A stretch of DNA of 64,000 nt from Juglans regia. Lineage: Eukaryota > Streptophyta > Magnoliopsida > Fagales > Juglandaceae. Under the pieces are notes generated by a model. That model was not told the DNA's origin and did no database searches. It saw only the letters and a program-made list of their open reading frames with translations. Each line of letters opens with the position of its first letter. Within the stretch, counting starts at the first letter, position 1. The DNA is taken from the NCBI RefSeq assembly GCF_001411555.2, contig NC_049909.1, positions 16,285,623-16,349,622 of the forward strand, given 5' to 3'. Below are positions 29,101 through 38,727 of this stretch, one piece after another. Both the position numbers and the translations under genes were made by a program.

Positions 29101-31502
29101 TTAGAATCTGACAAAATAAATAGGAAACCAGCCTACCTATTATGTGGCAGACATGTCTTGGACATTTCTAATGGCCCAAAAAGACTTTTCACCTACTGTG
29201 AATGCCGTGTCCATGGACCAACAGAATTAGCAAGGATGAGAATTTGTATGCATAAGCAGTATAACAAATTTTGGTATTGGAATTTGATATGCATGTTCCT
29301 CAATACCAGGATGCATAGAACCAACCAGATATACTGACTAATCTGTAAGCCATGCAAAACTTAGTCCCGACTCTTGGTTATTGGCAACAATGTATATCGT
29401 GACTATATCAAAACCAAATACTCATATTCATAAGTTCACCAAAACAGAGGTCTTTTACATATCATACCCATTCAGTATTTTTTGATAGCCAAAATAAATA
29501 GGTTTCCTATAACGGATCATTGGTTAATCGATTAAATAAAACTATGCAGAACGGAAAGGAAAGCAAAGTTCCTGCAGCGACTCATAAAAAGGTTTAAAGC
29601 AATATATGAAAGAATAGAATGAGTTGAAAAAAACAGTATTGTTTCTTGGCCTGTTCCTTCACAATACCACCATACCTTAGCAGAATCGACTGAACCAATT
29701 TCACTAGCTCTGAGAGCAAGCTCAAGCTGAGCCCAAAGTTCATCCATTTCTTTCTCGTCTTCTGATTTCTCTGGTGGATTCGACTCCTCAATTCCAAAAG
29801 TGAACTTCAGTGGTAGAGTTGTCTCGGCAACTGGTGGATTGCTTTCATCTCTGGAAGCTTCGTCTCTAGAATAATCCAACTCTTCCAGAGGAAATTCTCC
29901 CTTCTCCAACATGGAATCTACAAGAATCTTCATAAAATCACAACTCTTTACCAAACGGATACATTTTCCCTCGGTGGGCATCCTCAGCTTGCCTTTGTTA
30001 GTCTTGCACTTCTCTCTCGTAGACACAGCTTTCTTAACGCCGAGATAAGTCTCATCATCACTCAAATCATCTTCATTCTCGTCATCACTCAAATCATCTT
30101 CATTCTCGTAATCAGACCCAACTTCCCCTTTATCACCACTATCATCACTGTCATCATGCCCAGAAAAAGATTCCATTTCCTCCTCATCAAGACAAAAAGG
30201 GCGACTTAAAGTTCCGAGCTCCATTTTCTTCTTTCCCCATTTTGAGGTAAAATGCGAACGAGTTCTTCCGGCCACACAATCGAACTCTTTACTGGGGTTA
30301 ACAGAACAGCAGCCTTTGTCATTATTAATATTGCTATCTTTGTCGTTTTGAGAATTAAGCAACATATCTAACCCATATTTTCTCTTCTTGAATCCATTGT
30401 CGATTCCCCTTGGCCTTACCCTCTCATGATTTCCTCTATTCTCGTTTTCCTCGTAATCTTCCTCTTTCTCTTCCTCTTCAGCCCTGCTATCCGAGCTCAA
30501 TGCTGCAGAATTATCACAGCTTTCCAATTTCAACGATATCTCAAACCCATCTGAATCAACTGAAACAACATCATCCCCGCCATCCTCATCCACATTCCTT
30601 CTCAATCCATCAGAGACAATATTGCCATCACCATCCTCGTCCGTATTCCTTTTCGAACCATCTGAATTATCCGATGCAGCATCAACACCACCATGCCCGT
30701 CTTCATTCCTTTTCCACAGTCCTGACCGTGACCAAGTCCTGTCATCATCAACATCCTCAATTTCATTCCTTTTCAAAAATCCTAACCGTGACTGAGTCCT
30801 GCCCGTCACACCGCTACTCTTCCTGTCAGAAAAAATTAAGCAACCACTCTCAACCTTTCTTTTCAACGATGAAATCATTTCATCGTTATCCCTCTTGCCA
30901 CTGGAATGTGGACTACCGCATTCATTCACATGTTTCCCTCTCAAACCATTCCCATCGTCAACTTCAATGCAAACAACACCCTCGTCTCCCTCCACCCCTA
31001 ATTTCAAGCTTGAACAATTCGAGTTTAACCAGTCCAAACCTACCCCTTCACGCAAAACAACCATCTGTTCGTCACTATCATCCACCATAATCTCCTCTAC
31101 ATTGTTCATTCCCTCAAAACCTGTCTTGGAGTTTTCCTCATTCTTGAACCCCATACTCTTCCTACCCACAAAATCCCTCGATTCAGTTCTGCATCTTTCA
31201 ACCGAATCATTCACGTGAATCTCTTCCACACTGGCTTCCTCACTTCTATCAGACACAGAAACAGTCTCAGTCTCTATCTCCGCTCTACAATTAGTCCCTA
31301 ATCTCAGAGAACCACAAACCCCTTTAATATTATCCTCCATTAATTTCTTCCGATTACCTCTACTGGGTCTGCGGGAACTGTACGAGTCAACCCCATTATT
31401 CTCCTCCCTTTCGTTCTTTCTCTTTTGCTCGGAGTACTCCTTGTAAATTAGGGCTTGCTTTTGCCTAGTTCTCTTCGCTATCGGCAAGCTATAGTCTATC
31501 AT
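26130..31502 (-). CDS. CLSY: SNF2-family chromatin remodeller, CLASSY 3/4-like, 3 exons
   Basis: Plant-specific SNF2 proteins of the CLASSY group recruit RNA polymerase IV and so choose which loci make 24-nt siRNAs for DNA methylation; they act in the nucleus. Minus-strand exons 29676-31502, 28614-28772 and 26130-28007 are all phase 0 and give 1287 residues. Residues 1-609 are acidic and low-complexity, opening MIDYSLPIAKRTRQKQALIY. Residues 628-648 hold C-x4-H and C-x2-C (C628, H633, C645, C648), a possible zinc knuckle, before MEIKYILPSF. Helicase motifs follow: Walker A APGTGKT (about 762-768), DEGH (901-904) in place of DEAH, SGTPFQN, and motif VI AICRAHRLGQ (to about 1193). DEGH is, as recalled, seen in this DRD1/CLSY group. 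The three-exon plan and lengths fit CLSY3/4 (recalled 1410 and 1132 residues); CLSY3 versus CLSY4 is not resolved. Confidence 0.88.
30049..30108 (-). repeat. 27-bp in-frame tandem repeat in the CLASSY acidic region
   Basis: The words TCATCACTCAAATCATCTTCATTCTCG recur back to back and encode ENEDDLSDD twice. This lengthens the acidic stretch without breaking the frame. The 30.59-30.79 kb coding region shows looser repeats of the type KRNxDEDGxxxVSDG. Confidence 0.75.
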
Positions 31503-32862
31503 TGCGCCTCAACAAAAAGACGCAGTCTTTCAAAACACAAAGCCTACAGCAAAAAAAAAAAAAAAAGAATACGAACCCGAAATAAGACATCAGTCACCGA
31601 AGAATAAAAAAGCACGCATATTTATACAACAAGTACATACATAGAAAACGTACAGAGTACGTCCGATTCAGGGAGAGAACTACCTTCAACAATCAAAGCC
31701 CGAGTTCGAGAGAGATAACCCGAAGAACACCGAGACGGAACAAAAGAGAACGACAGAGAAAAAAGAGAGAGAAAAAGGGCGCGAAGCTTGCATGCAAACA
31801 ATGGTGAAAATGAATTGGACTTTTGGCTTTTCCCTTCCGACTCAAGGACTTTAAGCTGGCAACTAGAGTCTACCGTCTGTCTGAAAAAACTTTTACTTTG
31901 TCTTTTTGTCTTTATGTACGGAATTGTCAACATTGCCCTTCAAACTTGGTGCCTGTTTCTACTTGGACCAGACGATCGGCGTGAGAATGTTGTCTTTTGG
32001 ATGTTCCATGCCCTGCGAACCATCCTTTTTAAGGAGTGCGTGGATTATCCTGTCTATAATTAATTTTAAGAAATTTTATTCATTATTCTCTCACTATATA
32101 TTATATTTTAAATAAAACAATTGATTTAATTATACTTTTCATGATGATATGAATCATATGATCTTTTTTTTTTTTATAAAGATCCATATAAAACTTATAT
32201 ACTTGGTACTTGTTTAAATTATTATTCAATTTTAAAGTCGGTCTTATTTTTTGTTTTCTTTTTATTTTATGAAGTTCATCCTTTTAAGTTTTTTTTTTTT
32301 TTAAAGAAAAAAAAATTAAAGGGCAAGTGCATTTTTAAGTCAGCTGCCCATGAGGAGCTTTCTGCTTTCTGGCATTAACTTTTATTTTTTCTTTTGAACT
32401 CTCTGGATTAATGGAGTTATTTTCAATTTCTTAAAAGATAAATAAGTTTTCAGTTGGGTTTGTAGATCCTAATTTATTGTTGCAGCGGCCCGACTTGACA
32501 ATCTGATCAAAAAATGATTCGTTGTGATTTTTTTAGTGGATTTTCAATGAAAACTTTTGGCACTGTTTTTCTACTAAGGAAGCATCAAGACAGGAAGTTC
32601 ACTCGACTTTCAGCTTGAGCAAAGATTAGACAAAAAATTTCACTCGATAGTGGGCTCAAGTGAAGCCCAAACAGAGAGTTTGTTCGACAGTTGCTCAAGC
32701 AAAAACTAGATAGAGAGTTCATTCGATATGCACTCGACACTTCGCTCGAACAAATATGATAGAAAAGTGAAAATTAGGCATGGTTTGGATTCGGAGATTC
32801 TCATTTCATCTTTGCTTGTACGGTAAAACACTTCTCAATCAAAACAGCTGTATTCAAATCAC
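31503..32862. other. Promoter side of the CLASSY gene and intergenic DNA
   Basis: The first 300-400 bases (to about 31930) are probably leader and promoter on the minus strand. From 32050 the DNA is AT-rich. At 32580-32760 a short phrase (CACTCGA...CTCAAGC...AGAGAGTT) is repeated three or four times with variation. No gene is seen. Confidence 0.4.
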
Positions 32863-33663
32863 TAGGGGTGAAAACCGAAGGTGTTGGTGCAGTTTTGGTA
32901 AAAAATTGAAACCGCACCGTCAAGCTGAAAATGTGTATATCTCGACCGAAATTGGCCGGTGAAGGGGAAGAAAACCGTCGACGTCAGTCTCGATTTTCTT
33001 CTAGTTTGTTCGCCGGCATCATCGATGGCACAAACAAACTTACAAACACTCGAACACCTATCACAGATTCACAAAAAAATGAAATATCACAAAAAAAAAA
33101 ATGAAATATGACAACAAATATCAAAGATTCAAACACTTGAAATGGCGCAAATGGATGAATCATGAAATGACGCCAATGGATGGAGCTAAGATGAGAATAA
33201 CCCAATAAAACCGACAATGGATCGATGACATCGAAAAGCTTGAGAGAGAGAGAGAGAGAGAGAACGACGTAAGATGTTAAAGATGAGATTCGAAAATGAG
33301 CGGGAGAACATGGGGGATTCTTAACCTAATCAATAAACGATGTCGTTTGGTTGACCAAACGACGTCGTTTGTTTGTTTTTTTTTTTTTCAATTGTGGGGG
33401 CTCAAAACGACGTTGTTTCACTTAAATAAGTGAAATGTCGTCGTTTTTATATAGGTATAAAAAGAAAAGAAACAAAAATGGAGAAGAAGATAGAACCGGT
33501 TGGTCGGTTCAGCTGTTTTTCACTAGATCAAACCGCGACCGAACCGACAGAGATCGGTTCTTCTTATTTTCCATCGTCGGCCAACCGGTTTCGGCCGGTT
33601 CCATGCTCCGACGGTTGGTCTGATCGATTTCTGGCCGGTTTACTCAGTTTCTGTACACCCCTA
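32863..33663. mobile_element. Non-autonomous hAT-like transposon, 801 bp, exact 8-bp target duplication
   Basis: The element begins TAGGGGTG at 32863 and ends CACCCCTA at 33663, perfect 8-base inverted ends. The 8 bases CAAATCAC lie on both sides, at 32855-32862 and 33664-33671. An 8-bp duplication with such ends is the hallmark of hAT transposition. The interior has no transposase. It holds a (GA)n tract near 33240-33263, repeated ACGACGTCGTTT-type words at 33335-33450, and CCGGTT-rich DNA at 33493-33640. Short ORFs inside look like chance. Confidence 0.85.
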
Positions 33664-33671
33664 CAAATCAC

Positions 33672-34104
33672 TGAGATGTTTCACAATATTTTCACTAACG
33701 ACAAAAGAGCTCAAAGAAAAAAAAGGCTATCATCTTCCCGTATACTTTTTAGACTTTTTTGTCTTTGCCGACCATAGTATTCAACAAGAGAGACGAATCT
33801 CCAACGTTTGGAAATCTCCAATAATTTTAAGCACAATATTTTGATAAAAAAATATTTTATAAATATATAAATAATTATTTAATTATTTTCTTGGCAAAAA
33901 ATAAACAAAATTTCTATTTTATTAAATTAATATATTTTAACAAATATTGTTATCTTATAATATTATTATGAAATGCCTTATAAAAAATTATATTTGAGTA
34001 GGTAATTTATAAATTACCATTATTATTTATAAAGATATATTTATAATAAAAAAATCATTACAAATATTATGCAATAATTGGTGGGACCCACATCTATCAA
34101 ATCT
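33672..34104. other. AT-rich intergenic DNA
   Basis: No gene is recognised. Mostly A/T runs between the hAT-like element and a family C repeat. Confidence 0.4.
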
Positions 34105-34250
34105 CTAAAATGTTGAAGCCATCTCATCTCACTTCCTAATCCAAACATTCAAAATTTTTAAAAATCATCTCATCTCATCTCATCTCAACTCAACAATCTC
34201 ACTACTATTTACAAATCATCTTAACTCATCTCTGAATCCAAATGAGGGTT
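34105..34250 (-). mobile_element. Family C MITE (CATCTCATCTC / TCTGAATCCAAA ends)
   Basis: It reads CCATCTCATCTCAC, ATCTCATCTCATCTCAACTC, ACTACTATTTACAAATCATC and CTCATCTCTGAATCCAAA. The copy at 60985-61152 is the same pattern in the opposite orientation. The ends resemble family A, but the interior lacks the family A core. Confidence 0.6.
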
Positions 34251-34283
34251 TAGAGTTTCTGACGTGTAACCCTATAAATATGT

Positions 34284-35074
34284 AACGCCACATATGCATT
34301 CCAATCTGAGGAACTTTGCACCTGCATGCACTCGACGCCCTCTCATTCTTTCTCTCCCTCTCCCTCCCCATCTGCGTTCGTCATTTCGAAGTCAGCCCTC
34401 TCATTCTCTCCCTCTTAAGCCCCCATCTGCATTGGTTTTAGCAGCATTCGATGCTGACGCCGACGAACTAGTTTTAGCAGCAATCGACGCCGACAAACTG
34501 GTTTGAAAGGTAAAAAGCATTTATGTTTGGGGATTCTTTTTGCGATTTCCTTCATTCTTGACAATCTTTTCTTTTTTTTGGGTCTGTTTGGTCTGCTTGG
34601 TCTATTTCAGATGGGTGTGAAAGCCCCAAAACATCGTCTTCTGTTTGGTCTGTGGTCATGGAACCTGCGTGACTATTTTTTTTCAAAACACTTTGTTCGC
34701 ATGATTGAAACTCTTGAAAGCTAGAAAGATGATGCAAAAGTTGTGATGGTATTGACCAAAAGCGACAAAGAACCTCAAGAAGATTCAACGTGCCGACGAC
34801 TGAGGTTGAAAATCTTCAAAATTCTTTTTTATTTTGAGCCCTACTTTTTTCATTTTTTTTCCTGGACCAAGAAGTGGATGGTGAAAGTATCGAAAAGGCC
34901 CCTCATTCACAAAACTTTATACGAAGATAGGGGCTCGGGAGGGAGAGAAAGCAGCAAAGGGCTGGCTTCGAAATGACAAATGCTGATGGGGGAGGGGGAA
35001 GGAGAGGGAGAAGGAGATGGCATCGAGTGCATGCGAGTGCAGAGTTCCTCATCTTGGAATGCCTATGTGGCGTT
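34284..35074. mobile_element. Element with long (~116 bp) terminal inverted repeats, MULE-like
   Basis: The left arm 34284-34399 and the right arm 34958-35074 are inverted copies. The outer 56 bases match at about 49 positions (AACGCCACATATGCATTCCA against AACGCCACATAGGCATTCCA), and the match continues more loosely through a CT-rich stretch to CATTTCGAAGTCAGCCCT. The interior of about 560 bp has no recognisable transposase. Long arms suggest a non-autonomous Mutator-like element, but I find no 9-bp target duplication, so an inverted duplication is possible. Short ORFs in each arm are the same sequence on opposite strands. Confidence 0.65.
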
Positions 35075-36005
35075 TTGTTATTGGTTGGTGTGAATAAGTC
35101 TTTCACACCTATCCGACCTCAAGCTTTTCTCTTTGAATAATTAGTCAAAAGCAAAAAAGTCACATATTAGCCAAAATCTAACTTTGAGATAGTTAATCCA
35201 ATACCAGTGCTCTGAAAAGTGCTATTATATATACCTCTAGTTTATATCACTTACTTTGCCTCTAAACGTGGTACCACAATGTAGTATTAGGTGACTTATT
35301 AAAAAAACTAAAAATATAAACATAAAAGGGTAGAGAAAATTTAAGATTTTAATTTTCATATTTGTGTATTTTTTTGTGCCATTTTTTTTTGAATATATAT
35401 ATATATTAATATTTTGAAAATTTTTTAATAAGTAATATAGTACCACATTGTAGTGCCCGTCAGAGTGACAAAATAAATAGTATAAATTAGATGGCACATT
35501 AGCATTACTCTTAAGGTCATATAATACATTACTCTAACATCACATAAATGGCTTTCTTAGATGGCTATGATATCATATATAGCCATCTACTTAATTCACT
35601 TATAAAATTCAATTTCACTTTGAAAATAGATAAAAATAAACTACTAAAAAAATGAGAAGTGCTACAAAGAGATTTCATAAAAATAAACTTATAAGCTAAT
35701 ATGACTTTATATAATATGTTAGATATACTTTACATTAAGTCGTATCAATTTATGTATTTACTTTTATGAGATATTTTTATAATTAAAATATTTATCTTCA
35801 ATATATTTGTTAAGGCGTGTTTTGTATGCTGCCCACTAAAGGAGTGGTCTTCAATCTGCTACATCCAAAAGGAAGGGAATGTTGGTCGAAGCTGGGAAGC
35901 CTCCAACGTCGAAGTTAGTGGATTCTCCTTTCGTTTCTCAGGGATCTAGAGATAAAATTTCACTTATCCGTATTTTGTAGCTTTCTACCTTTTAAACCGA
36001 AAAAA
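35075..36005. other. Intergenic AT-rich DNA
   Basis: A copy of the TTGTAAGTTTAT/GAGATTT dispersed repeat lies at about 35655-35810. An inverted pair TACCACAATGTAGTATTAG / TAGTACCACATTGTAGTG spans 35269-35455 and may mark another small MITE. No gene is seen. Confidence 0.4.
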
Positions 36006-36462
36006 CCAATGTTTTGAATACCGTACCGGATAGCGTACCGGTCAAGGCACTGGAACAAAATATTTCGGTACCGGTACCGTTTCGTGTACCGTTTCGGGAT
36101 AGTCGATATATGAATAAATTATATATATAAATATATATAACAATTATATTCTAAAATAATAGTTTATATATGAATAAATTATATATAAATACATACATAC
36201 ATATAAATTATAAATAGTCTAATCTAAATTGGGGGTCAAAAAATAAACTTGTAGTTTGAAAAAACGAAAAAAAAAAAAAAAACACAGGTCGAAATATCGG
36301 CTGGTACCGGCCGAAATATAGGCCGGTACAGGCCGAAATTTAAGCCGAAACGGCCGGTATTTTGGCCGGTACGGTATATATCTAGTACCTGTACCGGCCG
36401 GACGGCCGAAACGAAAAATTTCAGCCGTACCGGCCGGTACGGTACGAAATTAAAAACATTGG
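36006..36462. mobile_element. GGTACCGG-rich repeat element (family G), 457 bp
   Basis: It begins CCAATGTTTTGAATACCG and ends with the inverse CGAAATTAAAAACATTGG. The outer parts are dense in GGTACCGG/CCGGCC words; the middle is A/T-rich. AAAAAA flanks both sides, possibly a target duplication, though a poly-A coincidence cannot be excluded. A second copy in the opposite orientation lies at 46.56-47.13 kb. Non-coding; I do not recognise the family. Confidence 0.6.
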
Positions 36463-37107
36463 AAAAAACTCTAGATACAACCAACTTGGGGACTCGGCGC
36501 GGACCAAAACGCGTCGTTTTGTTCTCTGAGCAAACACAAATTGCCGATTTCAAAACAAAGCAACTCTTATTGGCAGTTCTCTTTTATTTTGAACATATGT
36601 GGGGAATTTCCTTAGCCACCCAGTGGAATTATACAATTTTTGTCCATTTCCTATCCAAAACTTGGGCAATAACCCAACCTCTATGCTCTGCTTCAGATGT
36701 CCAGTCTAGACAACTTGGTTTTATTTCACAACCTGCCCTCCTCCTCTATGTTTCTGCTGAAATTTTATTTACTGATGGCCATACGGCTATACCCTTCATT
36801 TTAAGTCATCCTATAGAACATAAAAGCGCCATCTTTAGCAGAATTTAAAGCTTCACAACCACTTGCCATCCTGCATCCTCGTCTAACTTCCTTCTCTTTT
36901 TCAAATTCACATAATTTTGCTACCGACGATATTCGTGTTGGAAAAAATAATGCTCTTTGATAGATGTTTAGGAGTGAAAGCGGTAAAGCTGGTGCTTGTT
37001 GTAAATTGGGCCAAACGCAACTACTGTTTGATGAGATCTCTGTTTCTCTAAAGACAACTATGAGGAGGATCTAAGAAGTCAATGAAGAATATTCAGCGCA
37101 GTACCCA
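36463..37107. other. Intergenic DNA between a repeat and the MSI-like fragment
   Basis: A 129-codon open frame on the plus strand (36459-36848) begins in the repeat and has no family I recognise. The remaining exons of the WD40 gene would be expected here on the minus strand, but I see none. Confidence 0.35.
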
Positions 37108-37400
37108 TTACTTAGAAAATGCTATACTTTCCGTTGTGCGATCAATACACCCTTGACACTCGTTGCTGGGGAAGGGAGCGTCGGCGACCATGAGGAAATT
37201 GGGGAAACCTTCAGATGTATAGGTCCCGAGAACGAGTCTGTGGGCAGCGAGAGATGGGTCGGAGGGGTACGGCAGCGAGGCCGGAAGTGGAACCCAGTGG
37301 ACGGTGAGAGACGGCCATTCGAGGGGGTGGGAGATGACCAGATCGTAAAGGAACAAAATGTTCTTCTTCCATATGGCGTAGTCCTCCTCCCTCTTATTCT
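37108..37400 (-). pseudogene. Orphan first-exon fragment of an MSI2/MSI3-like WD40 histone-binding protein
   Basis: The minus strand reads REEDYAIWKKNILFLYDLVI, SHPLEWPSLTVHWVPLP and RLVLGTYTSEGFPNFLMVAD. This is the N-terminal histone-H4-binding segment of RBBP4/MSI proteins, closest in memory to plant MSI2/3. There is no ATG: the sequence upstream becomes A-rich just before EED (about 37390-37415). After VADAPFPSN the frame runs about 17 more codons to a stop. No second exon or WD repeats are found within 700 bases downstream. The conserved residues are well kept, which suggests a recent or recently functional copy, yet it cannot encode a whole protein. It is probably a duplicated exon or retro-fragment. 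Confidence 0.75.
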
Positions 37401-37419
37401 TTTTTTTTTTTAATATAAT

Positions 37420-38727
37420 ATTAGCTGAACTGCCACGTCAGACAATTCCGCGCCGGCTGTTGTATATAGAAGAATTGTTTAAACCGTTGTCTTGGACTCG
37501 CTTTTGCATTGCTTCTCGTGATAACCGTGAGTCACCATCATTCCCCTCCTTTTTGTGGTGATGGCTGGATGCAACATTTAATGCGGCCATCAGCAACAGG
37601 CATCGGGTCCGACCTCGGGGGAGGTCACTTAAAAGGGCATTTAATGCGACTAATTTCCTAGGGAACTAGATCCTAAATAGCCCTAATCCCTTTAATGCAC
37701 CGAGATGAAGAGAGAGGGAAAACTGCCGATCGAATCCCCCTTCTTGTGGTGGACGCCGCCTAGGCCCAATGTCTTCAAATTCCTCCGATTTGCTCTTGTC
37801 ACGAATGTTGGGCCTCGTGGGGATAATATGGGCTTAGCCCAACACTTTTAGATCTCCTTCTAATATTTGTAATGGGCTGTATCACATTTTCAAACCTCAC
37901 CATGTTTATAAAACTTTATAAAAAATGATATTTAAAAGGTTATAAAAATATTTGATAGACTTAAAAAAGAAAGCTTACATGGGGGGCAGAAATGATCTAC
38001 AATGACAGTGAAAGCACGACGCTGGACTCCTCGTGGGGTCCCTCCCTGCACCTCGTCCGGGCCTTCCCGGACATTTTTAGCGCCTTAAACGGCCAAAATG
38101 TCGGTCTTTTTAATTTTTTAATTTTCAAGGATAAATATCTCGCCCTTGAAAGCCAACCTCCCGCCCCAACCCCTTCAGACAAAAACAAATAATAAAAAGA
38201 AAACATCAAAAATTTCAAATAATCTTCGGAATAATTTACTGTAAATCACGAGGACGAGGAGCCCCTGTTTTGCATTGTGCGTGTGTGTGTGTTTTTTTTA
38301 TTTTTTTATTTTTTTTTCAAATTTTCTAGATCGGTGATACTGGTAAGCGTTCGATTATTCTCTTCACGGTCAATACAAAAACCTACACTCTCCGTATCGG
38401 ATCCGATCCGAAATTCAGAAAGCTAACAAACGAATCTGAATTCGACTGGAACCGGGATTTGTGGCCGTTTTCTTTGATTCCCATTCATTTTTCGCTGGAA
38501 GCCAAACATTTTTGTTTTCTGGCTTTGTTTGAATCCACATTGAATGCGGATTGCGGTGTGTTATTCTGTACGGATCTGACTGGAGCTTCCCTCGATAGCT
38601 GCGTTTGGTTTAATCCACCGTGACTGGATTGCTTTGGTGATTGAAATTGTCGTTTTGATTGCCATTCTGTATATAAAAAAACTAGTCTCATTAGGTATTT
38701 CCCTGGTTTAATCTTGCGAAACTTGAG
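37420..38727 (+). promoter_or_regulatory. Upstream region and 5' leader of NPSN11
   Basis: 37500-37870 is relatively G/C-rich with ATTTAATGCGGCC / CATTTAATGCGACT and GGGCCTCGTGG / GGCTTAGCCC words, reminiscent of LTR debris. A short open frame at 37992-38192 is not recognised. A (GT)n tract precedes a T-rich run at 38277-38320. From about 38340 to the ATG the composition is mixed, as in a leader. Confidence 0.4.

Noticed and set aside
30410..31090. 226-codon plus-strand open frame, His/Ser-rich
   Set aside because: It is the antisense of the acidic exon of the CLASSY gene. Asp/Glu codons read backwards give His/Ser/Phe-rich frames. The minus-strand gene explains the region fully.
34294..35106. 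Two Pro/Leu-rich short frames as a gene pair
   Set aside because: They are the same sequence in the two inverted arms of the 34.3-35.1 kb element read on opposite strands.
36000..36468. AAAAAA as a proven target duplication of the family G element
   Set aside because: Homopolymer A runs are frequent here, so six A on each side is only suggestive.
36236..36553. 105-codon minus-strand frame rich in Pro/Arg/Val
   Set aside because: It is a translation of GGTACCGG/CCGGCC repeat words in the family G element, not a protein.
37992..38192. 66-codon frame upstream of NPSN11 (and its antisense)
   Set aside because: There is no recognised family, and it lies in promoter-like DNA. It could be an upstream ORF, but nothing supports this.
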